Notes under the pieces: generated by a model | The model's input: the letters and a program-made list of their open reading frames with translations, nothing else | Database searches by the model: none | What the model was told of the DNA's origin: nothing | Shown: positions 17,364 through 23,848 of the stretch, piece by piece | Layout of the letters: the number at the start of each line of letters is the position of its first letter | Numbering within the stretch: position 1 is the stretch's first letter | From: Sphaerimonospora mesophila NBRC 14179 = JCM 3151 | GTDB taxonomy: Bacteria > Actinomycetota > Actinomycetes > Streptosporangiales > Streptosporangiaceae | Length of the DNA stretch: 35,153 bases | Assembly: GCA_001552515.1 (NCBI GenBank) | Contig: BCRI01000076.1 | Location: 1 to 35,153, forward strand | Reading direction: 5' to 3' | Made by a program: the position numbers and the translations under genes

Positions 17364-17586
17364 GGGCGGACAGCCGGTCGAAGAGCTCCAGCGCGGCCCG
17401 GCGGACGTCCTCGGGAGTGAGGCCGTCCAGGGTGGTCCGCGCGTGGTCGGCGTCACGTGTGGTGGCGCAGGTGATCGCTACGGATCTGGCGGCGGCGTGA
17501 TGGAGGGACCCCTCGGGCATGCGCTCGGCGACCTCCTGGGCGCTCGCGGCCAGATCGAGATTGTCCCTGCTGAATGAACCGGTCAA
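17353..17586 (-). CDS. Small protein of unknown function (77 residues)
   Basis: I do not recognise the family. The TTG at 17586 is chosen because GAGGGAG lies about 6-8 nt upstream; the frame also runs open to an earlier start at 17661 without a ribosome binding site. The protein is predicted helical, soluble and slightly acidic. It carries an alanine-rich segment (SVAITCATTRDADHA) in the middle and ends DVRRAALELFDRLSAPPQ. Codon use (G/C in third positions) looks genuine. It lies upstream of the NRPS-MFS gene on the same strand, separated by 135 bp that hold a small hairpin and a palindrome, so a link to the NRPS is possible but not shown. Confidence 0.45.
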   Translation of the reverse strand: MTGSFSRDNLDLAASAQEVAERMPEGSLHHAAARSVAITCATTRDADHARTTLDGLTPEDVRRAALELFDRLSAPPQ

Positions 17587-17639
17587 GGCGATCTCCCTCG
17601 GATCGTGGCGGCTGTGCCCATTATTCCGCGACGCCTCCG

Positions 17640-17948
17640 TCACCATGCGTGTATCCGCCACTCCGAGGCCGGTGCGTGCAGGTCATCTGAACAGGCGAGA
17701 TTGCAGACGCCCGGAGTCCTGCCCGCCCTGCGCGCTTTCGACCTGCCGTCCGCCTTCACGATCATGAGGGGCGCGGCGTCGGCGTTGCTCCTGCCCAGGT
17801 ACGCGACGGTCGCGGAGTCGGGAGACCAGACCGGCGTGCCGCAGGGGAAGCCGGCCGCCGCGCCCCCGGCCACGCCCCTGGTCGTACGGCCCGGCCCTGG
17901 GACGCCTGCTTGCACGTCCCCTGATCGGGCAGACAGGGCGTGCTGCAA
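17640..17948 (-). pseudogene. Beta-propeller (PD40/TolB-like) fragment
   Basis: The minus frame contains CGTPVWSPDSATVAYLGRSN followed by ADAAPLMIVKADGRS. This is the typical blade of PD40 repeats (WSPD...AY...MIV.ADG) found in TolB-like proteins and in extracellular parts of some actinobacterial kinases. Only one blade is recognisable, flanked by low-quality sequence, whereas a functional propeller needs six or seven. I read it as a relic. The remainder of 17587-18100 shows no other supported gene, promoter or repeat. Confidence 0.35.
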
Positions 17949-18100
17949 GCGGCCCGCAAGGGCGGCGCCCTCACCCTGTCACAGGCGGGCCGCACGCGTT
18001 CCTCATCGAGTGAGCCCGGATTTCCGCCACATCGGACGGTGCGCTTCTGGGATGATCCGATTGGAAATCTCATCGGACGTCGAGAGACCGTGACTGACTG

Positions 18101-19351
18101 ATGCCCCCCATTGATCAACTGACCGTCTTCGGATCCGACCATCCGGTCGAAACGGTCATCATCTCTATCTTCGCCCTGATCCTGCTGACCCTGGCCTTCT
18201 TCGCGCTGCGCGCAGTGATCCGGATCCTGCGCCGATGGGCCGCCGGCCGTCCCGCCGAGGACATCCTGACGATCGTCGCCGCCAGCATCGCCACCGGCGT
18301 CTCCGCCCAGGGCATGTGGCGCTTCTCCGGGGACGTGCTCGGCTTCGACGGCCCGCTGCGGCTGCTGCTCTTCGCGTTCATCGAAGTCGCGGTGATCACC
18401 AGCGCCGTACGGGCCCGGCGCAACATGCGCGAGAACTACTCGGCCGGCATCGACGGCATCGCCGTATGGGCGCTCACCGGCCTGTCCGCCGTGCTGTCGA
18501 GCATGGACGCCCGCAGCGTGGCCGAGGCCATCTTCCGCCTCGCCGCACCGCTCGTGGCCGCCTGGCTGTGGGAGCGGGGCATGGCGATCGAACGGCACCG
18601 CATCACCGGCCGCTCCCGCATCAACTGGCGGATCACCCCCGAGCGGATGCTGGTCCGCATCGGGCTGGCCGAGGCCGGCGACCGGACCACGAGCGAGGTG
18701 GACGCCCACCGCAGGCTCACCCGGGTGGCGCTGGCCGCGAAGAAGGCCCGTGCGCTGCGCGAGGCAGGCGCATCCGATCGCAAGATGCGCGCCGCGCTGG
18801 CCAGGCTCGACAAGGCCATGGACCGCGCGGTCGAGTACACCGGCCTCGCCGTGGACGACAAGCGGCAGGAGGCTCTGCTCTCCCAGATCGGTGCGCTCTA
18901 CAACACCTCGGCCCTGCTCGATCTCAGCCCGCCGGTCCCCTGGGCGCCCGAGCAGCCGGGCGACGTCGCCGCTCCCCCGGCGGCCCTGCCCAGGTCCCAG
19001 GTCGCCTACCTGGTCGACGACGAGGACGACGAGCACGGCCCCGCCGAGCCCGCCCCGCCCACCGTCGACACGGCCGAGCGCGCGGCGCGGATCCGCGCCG
19101 CGCGGCAGTACTGGGAGCAGCAGATCGATCGCAAGTACGTCCCCCGGGCCGCGGACATCGCCCAGGAGGTCGGCATCCCGCTCGCCACGGCGAAGAAGTA
19201 CCGCGCGCTGTGGAAGCTGGAGCCCCGGGCGCACGCGCTGCTGGAGGCGGCGTACCGGGAGCACGGCATCATCGACACCGGCACGTTCCCTGCCATCGAG
19301 GTGCCCGAGCCCGTGCTCAGCGTGAACGGTTCAGCCTCGCACGGGCACTGA
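18101..19351 (+). CDS. DUF2637-like membrane protein with C-terminal helix-turn-helix
   Basis: A 416-residue protein. Residues 17-40, 55-75, 84-104, 118-134 and 141-157 are likely membrane segments; the pattern of SIATGVSAQGMWRF, the LRLLLFAFIEVAVITSAVRA segment and WALTGLSAVLSSMDA resembles DUF2637 proteins, which occur in actinomycete plasmids and integrative elements. Residues 160-275 are a basic cytosolic region. Residues 276-325 are a Pro/acidic linker. Residues 345-372 (VPRAADIAQEVGIPLATAKKY) look like a helix-turn-helix. It may connect membrane and DNA or regulate transfer or sporulation functions; this is inference. The ribosome binding site is weak, so the start is uncertain. No Tra/FtsK-like, replication or integrase gene accompanies it. 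Confidence 0.6.
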   Translation: MPPIDQLTVFGSDHPVETVIISIFALILLTLAFFALRAVIRILRRWAAGRPAEDILTIVAASIATGVSAQGMWRFSGDVLGFDGPLRLLLFAFIEVAVITSAVRARRNMRENYSAGIDGIAVWALTGLSAVLSSMDARSVAEAIFRLAAPLVAAWLWERGMAIERHRITGRSRINWRITPERMLVRIGLAEAGDRTTSEVDAHRRLTRVALAAKKARALREAGASDRKMRAALARLDKAMDRAVEYTGLAVDDKRQEALLSQIGALYNTSALLDLSPPVPWAPEQPGDVAAPPAALPRSQVAYLVDDEDDEHGPAEPAPPTVDTAERAARIRAARQYWEQQIDRKYVPRAADIAQEVGIPLATAKKYRALWKLEPRAHALLEAAYREHGIIDTGTFPAIEVPEPVLSVNGSASHGH

Positions 19352-19567
19352 GGTCGCCCGCGCAGATCGGCGGCCGGTTCGGCCGCTGTGGCCAGGTCGG
19401 TGGCGAGGACCCGGCGGTCGGCCGTCGGCTCCCGCCCCGACCTCGGCGTGCCGGGAGAGCCCGTTCTCCAGCACGCGGATCCCCACCGCGGCCAAGATCG
19501 AGGCGGCCCGTTCCGGCATCTGAACACGCCTCAGTGGTTCGGCCCTCGGCGGTATATGACTAGAGGC

Positions 19568-20995
19568 ATGAACAAGGCAGATATCGGAGTGACCGGGCTG
19601 GCGACCATGGGGCGCAACCTGGCGAGGAATTTCGCCCATCACGGCCATGTGGTCGCGGTGCACAACCGCACGCACAGCCGCACCACCGCCTTCATGGACC
19701 AGCACCGCGACGAGGGCGCCTTCCTGGCGGCCGAATCCGTCAAGGAGTTCGTCGACGCCCTGCAGCGGCCCCGCAAGGCGATCATCATGGTCAAGGCCGG
19801 GGCGCCCACCGACACGGTGATCGAGGAGCTCGCCGCCCACATGGAGCCGGGCGACATGATCATCGATGGGGGCAACGCCCATTACGCGGACACCCGCCGC
19901 CGGGAGGCCGCGCTGCGGGAGCGGGGCATCCACTTCGTCGGCGCCGGGATCTCCGGCGGCGAGGAGGGGGCGCTCAACGGCCCGAGCATCATGCCCGGCG
20001 GCGATCCGGAGGCGTACAAGACGCTCGGCCCGCTGCTGGAGGACGTCGCCGCGAAGGTCGACGGGACGCCGTGCTGCGTGCACGTCGGTCCCGACGGCGC
20101 GGGACATTTCGTCAAAATGGTGCACAACGGCATCGAATATTCGGACATGCAGCTCATCGCGGAGTCCTACGACCTGCTCAGGCAGGCGCTCGGGCTCAGC
20201 CCGCAGGAGCTGGCCGACGTCTTCCGCGAGTGGAACCGGGGCGACCTCGAGTCGTACCTCATCGAGATCACCGCCGAGGTGCTGGGCCACACCGACGCCG
20301 AGACGGGCCGGCCGTTCGTCGACGTCGTGGTGGACCAGGCCGAGCAGAAGGGCACCGGCCGCTGGACCGTGCAGAGCGCGCTCGACCTCGGCGTGCCGGT
20401 GACGGGCATCGCCGAGGCCGTGTTCGCCCGCGCCCTCTCCGGCCACCCCGACCAGCGAACGGCCGCCCGCTCGCTCGCCGGGCCGCAGGGACAGGGCGTG
20501 GCCTCCGGCGACGATCTGGTCGAGGACGTGCGGCGGGCGCTGTACGCATCCAAGATCGTCGCGTACGCCCAGGGATTCGACCAGATCGCCGCGGCGAGCG
20601 TGGAGTACGGCTGGGAGATCGACCCCGGCGCCATGGCGACCATCTGGCGGGGCGGCTGCATCATCAGGGCGCGGTTCCTCGACCGGATCCGGGAGGCGTA
20701 CGAGGCCCGGCCGACCCTGCCGACCCTGCTGGTCGACCCGACCTTCGCGGCCGCGCTCGCCGACGCCCAGGACTCCTGGCGGCGTGTGGTCGCGACGGCG
20801 GCGACGATCGGCGTTCCGACGCCCGGGTTCTCCTCGGCGCTCGCGTACTACGACGCGCTGCGGCGCGACCGGCTGCCCGCGGCGCTCCTGCAGGGGCTGC
20901 GCGACTTCTTCGGCGCGCACACCTACCGCCGGGTCGACCGTGAGGGTGTCTTCCACACCGACTGGTCCGGTGACCGGGTCGAGCGGCCCGCCTGA
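19568..20995 (+). CDS. gnd: 6-phosphogluconate dehydrogenase, decarboxylating
   Basis: A 475-residue enzyme of the pentose phosphate pathway that oxidises 6-phosphogluconate to ribulose 5-phosphate and CO2, producing NADPH. The nucleotide-binding motif is GVTGLATMGRNLARNFAHHG (residues 7-26). The signature segments IIDGGNAHYADTRRREAAL, GAGISGGEEGALNGPSIMPG and HFVKMVHNGIEYSDMQLIAE contain the substrate-binding and catalytic Ser, Lys and Glu residues. The length equals that of the long dimeric form. I chose the ATG at 19568; the frame extends upstream to 19388 with sequence unlike the family. The stretch 19352-19567 holds no supported gene and probably the promoter. A perfect hairpin follows the stop. 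Confidence 0.95.
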   Translation: MNKADIGVTGLATMGRNLARNFAHHGHVVAVHNRTHSRTTAFMDQHRDEGAFLAAESVKEFVDALQRPRKAIIMVKAGAPTDTVIEELAAHMEPGDMIIDGGNAHYADTRRREAALRERGIHFVGAGISGGEEGALNGPSIMPGGDPEAYKTLGPLLEDVAAKVDGTPCCVHVGPDGAGHFVKMVHNGIEYSDMQLIAESYDLLRQALGLSPQELADVFREWNRGDLESYLIEITAEVLGHTDAETGRPFVDVVVDQAEQKGTGRWTVQSALDLGVPVTGIAEAVFARALSGHPDQRTAARSLAGPQGQGVASGDDLVEDVRRALYASKIVAYAQGFDQIAAASVEYGWEIDPGAMATIWRGGCIIRARFLDRIREAYEARPTLPTLLVDPTFAAALADAQDSWRRVVATAATIGVPTPGFSSALAYYDALRRDRLPAALLQGLRDFFGAHTYRRVDREGVFHTDWSGDRVERPA

Positions 20996-21015
20996 CCCCT
21001 GCCGCCGGAACCGCT

Positions 21016-21052
21016 CGTACGGCTCACGCCCGGCGTGGGCGTGAGCCGTACG
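21016..21052. terminator. Strong bidirectional terminator hairpin
   Basis: CGTACGGCTCACGCCC (21016-21031) and GGGCGTGAGCCGTACG (21037-21052) are exactly complementary: a 16-bp perfect stem around the 5-nt loop GGCGT. It sits between the convergent gnd and drug-exporter genes, 20 bp from either stop, and has no U-tract, as is usual for actinomycete terminators. It is the clearest hairpin in the window. Confidence 0.85.
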
Positions 21053-21070
21053 TGACGTGACGACCGGCCG

Positions 21071-22681
21071 TCACTCGACGGCGGCCATCGCGGCGGGCTC
21101 GGCCGATTCGCGGCCCGACTCCCCGTTCTGGCCGGGGGTGCCGCTGCGCAGCGGCACGTGCTTGATGAACGCGGCGATCACCGGCACCAGCGCGGCGAAC
21201 AGCAGCGACCACACGAAGACCGAGCCGATCGCCCCGGCCAGCGCCTCCAGGAACCCGGTCTTGATCGGCGGCGGAAGCCGCTCGAGGAAGCTCTTCTCGA
21301 TCTGGCCGCCGCCACCGGCGCCGGCCACGGCGGCCGCCTCCGGCCCGAGCTTCTCGGTGATCTCGGCGGCGAGCCGGTTGTTGAAGACCGCGCCGAACAG
21401 CGAGATGCCGAACGACCCGCCGATGGAGCGGAAGAACGTGGCGGCGCTGCTGGCCACGCCCATGTCCTTCTGCTCCACGCTGTTCTGCGCGATCAGCATG
21501 GTCGTCTGCATGAGGAAGCCCATGCCGAGGCCGAGGACGGCGATGAACACGCCGGTCTGCCACATCGGGGTGTAGGCGTCCTGGAAGGCCAGCAGGACCA
21601 TGCCGACCGCCATGATCGTCCCGCCCAGCACCGGGTACATCTTGTACCTGCCGGTCTGGGTGATCGCCTTGCCGACGAACAGCGACACGACCATGGACGA
21701 GGCCATCATCGGCAGCAGGAGCATCCCGGAGTTGGTGGCCGAGGCGCCCTGCACGATCTGCTGGAACATCGGCAGGAAGGTGATCGCGCCGAACATCGCG
21801 AAGCCGAGCAGGAAGCCCAGCACGTTGATCAGCGTGAAGTTGCGGTCGCGGAACACGTGCAGCGGCATGATCGGCTCGGCCGCCCGCCGCTCGATCGGGA
21901 TGAACAGGGCCAGCGCCACGACCGCCAGGCCGGCGAGCCCGAGGATCTGCCAGGAGCCCCAGGGATAGCCGTGCTTCTGGCCGCCCCAGGACGTGACCAG
22001 CACGATCGCGGTGATGCCGACCGTGAGCACGGCCGCGCCGTACCAGTCGATGCGGTGCTCGGTGCGGTGCTTGGGCAGGTGCAGCTTGAGGATCAGCCAG
22101 ATCAGCGCCACGCCACCGAGCGGGAGGTTCACGTAGAAGGCCCAGCGCCAGTCCAGGTGGTCGGTGATGAAGCCGCCGACGAGCGGACCCGCGATCATCG
22201 CGAGAGACATGATCGCGGCCATGATGCCCTGGTACTGACCACGCTCACGCGGCGACACCAAATCACCGATGATCGCCATCACGCCGACGATGAGCCCGCC
22301 GGCGCCGAGGCCCTGCACCGCCCGGAACGCGATCAGCTCGATCATCCCGCCGTCGGTGCCGCCGAACAGCACGGAGCCCGCCATGCCGCACAGCGCGGAG
22401 CCGACCAGGAAGATGACGATCGAGCTCAGGAAGATGTTCTTGCGTCCGTAGAGGTCGCCGAGCTTGCCCCAGATCGGCGTCGAGACCGTGGTGCCCAGTA
22501 CGTACGCCGTGGTGACCCAGGTGAAGTAGTCCAGGCCCTGGAGTTCCCCGACGATCCTCGGCATCGCGGTGCCGACGATCATGTTGTCCAGCATCGCCAG
22601 CATCATCGCCAGCAGCAGGCCGGGTAAAACGATCATCACTTCCCTGGACCGGCCGGCGGGCGCGGCCGAGGTCTCCGTCAT
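21071..22681 (-). CDS. Multidrug exporter of the DHA2 family (14-helix MFS)
   Basis: A 536-residue membrane protein like EmrB/QacA drug-proton antiporters. The first helix carries the DHA2 motif LDNMIVGTAMPRIVGEL (residues 31-47). Motif A, GKLGDLYGRKN, follows helix 2 (about 71-81). GAGGLIVGVMAIIGDLVSPRERGQYQG precedes motif C, with its SLAMIAGPLVGGFI segment in helix 5. The length and hydrophobicity fit 14 helices, and a C-terminal soluble tail of about 30 residues follows. It is divergent from a TetR regulator gene with 111 bp between them and two near-identical operator candidates, the classical arrangement for repressed, drug-inducible efflux. Substrates cannot be predicted. Confidence 0.92.
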   Translation of the reverse strand: MTETSAAPAGRSREVMIVLPGLLLAMMLAMLDNMIVGTAMPRIVGELQGLDYFTWVTTAYVLGTTVSTPIWGKLGDLYGRKNIFLSSIVIFLVGSALCGMAGSVLFGGTDGGMIELIAFRAVQGLGAGGLIVGVMAIIGDLVSPRERGQYQGIMAAIMSLAMIAGPLVGGFITDHLDWRWAFYVNLPLGGVALIWLILKLHLPKHRTEHRIDWYGAAVLTVGITAIVLVTSWGGQKHGYPWGSWQILGLAGLAVVALALFIPIERRAAEPIMPLHVFRDRNFTLINVLGFLLGFAMFGAITFLPMFQQIVQGASATNSGMLLLPMMASSMVVSLFVGKAITQTGRYKMYPVLGGTIMAVGMVLLAFQDAYTPMWQTGVFIAVLGLGMGFLMQTTMLIAQNSVEQKDMGVASSAATFFRSIGGSFGISLFGAVFNNRLAAEITEKLGPEAAAVAGAGGGGQIEKSFLERLPPPIKTGFLEALAGAIGSVFVWSLLFAALVPVIAAFIKHVPLRSGTPGQNGESGRESAEPAAMAAVE

Positions 22682-22712
22682 GGTGGGTGCCCCCTCGTAG
22701 GAAATTTGCTTA

Positions 22713-22728
22713 CTTGCCGACCGGCTAG
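22713..22728. promoter_or_regulatory. TetR operator candidate 1
   Basis: CTTGCCGACCGGCTAG is an imperfect palindrome in the divergent exporter-regulator intergenic region, 32 bp upstream of the exporter start. It shares its left half, CTTGCCG, with the second site at 22755. The two centres are 42 bp apart, four helical turns, so bound dimers would lie on the same face of the DNA. Confidence 0.6.
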
Positions 22729-22754
22729 TGACCAGCGTTACGGTAAAGTGCTGA

Positions 22755-22770
22755 CTTGCCGGCCGTCAAG
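22755..22770. promoter_or_regulatory. TetR operator candidate 2
   Basis: CTTGCCGGCCGTCAAG is palindromic except for one mismatched pair (C/T at positions 5 and 12). It ends 22 bp before the TetR gene start, where binding would block transcription of the regulator. It is the closer of two related sites to the regulator gene. Confidence 0.65.
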
Positions 22771-22792
22771 TTAAATAAGGACCAAAGCAGGC

Positions 22793-23371
22793 ATGGGTGC
22801 ACAGAGAGATACGAGAACCCGTATCCAGGACGTCGCCATCCGGCTCTTCACCGAGCAGGGGTACGAGGCCACTTCGCTACGGGAAATCGCCGAAGCCCTC
22901 GGCGTGACCAAGGCGGCACTTTACTATCACTTCAAGTCCAAAGAGGACATCATAGCCAGCCTCATCGAAGACCATGCCCGGGCACTCGACGAGCTGATCG
23001 CCTGGGCGCGCCGGCAGCCCGCGACCCCGCAGACCCGCAGGGAGGTCGTCCGGCGCTACGCCGCGAAGATGACGGACGGGCGCCACCACGAGGTGATGCA
23101 GCTCATGCAGCGCAACCAGGCGGCGCTGCACGGCATGCGCAAACCCGAGCTGATGCGCAAGCGGATGCAGGAGCTGATCGACGTGCTCACCCAGCCCGAC
23201 GACCCCCTGCCGATCCGGCTCAGGCGCTCGATGGCGCTCTTCACGCTGCACGCCGTCTGGTTCGCGCTGCCGGACGACGACCTGACCCCCCGGCAACGCA
23301 CGGAGGCGGCTCTCGAGGTCGCCATGGAACTGGCCGACGCCGCCGATCGGACGCGGCGTGACGATGGGTAG
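22793..23371 (+). CDS. TetR-family transcriptional regulator
   Basis: A 192-residue repressor-type protein. Residues 6-52 form the DNA-binding domain: TRIQDVAIRLFTEQGYEATS, then the recognition helix region LREIAEALGVTKAALYYHFK and SKEDIIASL. The rest is an all-helical ligand/dimerisation domain. The divergent gene encodes a DHA2 exporter and the intervening DNA has two similar palindromes, so autoregulation and control of the exporter are likely. The ATG at 22793 has AAGGA about 12 nt upstream. The stop codon directly abuts the following Ddn-family gene, suggesting one transcript. Confidence 0.93.
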   Translation: MGAQRDTRTRIQDVAIRLFTEQGYEATSLREIAEALGVTKAALYYHFKSKEDIIASLIEDHARALDELIAWARRQPATPQTRREVVRRYAAKMTDGRHHEVMQLMQRNQAALHGMRKPELMRKRMQELIDVLTQPDDPLPIRLRRSMALFTLHAVWFALPDDDLTPRQRTEAALEVAMELADAADRTRRDDG

Positions 23372-23782
23372 GTGAACATCATGCTGTTCGGACAGGAACA
23401 TGTGAAGCGCTATCTGGAGACACACGGCGCTGAGGGCCACGACTGGCAGGGCACGACGGTCGCGATCCTCACGACGACCGGCCGCAGATCGGGCCGGAAA
23501 CGCAGCACGCCGCTGATCTACCAGCCGTACGGCGACGCCTATCTGGTCGTCGCCTCCAAGGGCGGAGCCGACGAGCACCCGCTGTGGTACCGCAACCTGC
23601 AGGCCGACCCCGAGGTCGAGTTCCAGATCAGGGGTGAACGGTTCCGCGCGCGGGCCCGTACGGCGACGCCGGAGGAGCGGCCGGACATGTGGCGGACGAT
23701 GACCGCCACCTGGCCGGCCTACGACGAGTACGCCGCGAAGACCGACCGGGAGATCCCGATCGTCGTCATCGAGCGCCGGTAA
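23372..23782 (+). CDS. Ddn-family F420-dependent nitroreductase-like protein
   Basis: A 136-residue protein of the deazaflavin (F420)-dependent nitroreductase family, whose members bind F420H2 in a split beta-barrel and reduce quinones or nitro compounds. Landmarks are VAILTTTGRRSGRKRSTPLI (residues 30-49), YLVVASKGGADEHPLWYRNL (57-76) with DPEVEFQIRGE after it, and the C-terminal YAAKTDREIPIVVIERR. It begins with GTG at 23372 right after the TetR stop; the ATG at 23381 is an alternative, with GGTAGG 8 nt upstream. Being co-transcribed with the efflux regulator suggests a role in detoxifying the same compounds, which is inference. The fit to the family is strong; the substrate is unknown. Confidence 0.88.
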   Translation: MNIMLFGQEHVKRYLETHGAEGHDWQGTTVAILTTTGRRSGRKRSTPLIYQPYGDAYLVVASKGGADEHPLWYRNLQADPEVEFQIRGERFRARARTATPEERPDMWRTMTATWPAYDEYAAKTDREIPIVVIERR

Positions 23783-23848
23783 CAGTCGCGTGGCCCGCCG
23801 TACGCGTACCGGTCGAAACAGTCCGAGTGCTTCGGCAGGATAGGAGAC

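Noticed and set aside
17749-18093. Open plus-strand frame before the DUF2637-like gene.
   Set aside because: No start signal, no recognisable domain, and mixed composition; the opposite strand holds the only recognisable piece (a PD40 blade).
19352-19567. N-terminal extension of Gnd and antisense frames in the same gap.
   Set aside because: The extension has no likeness to the family and Gnd begins with its Rossmann motif at 19568; antisense frames lack motifs.
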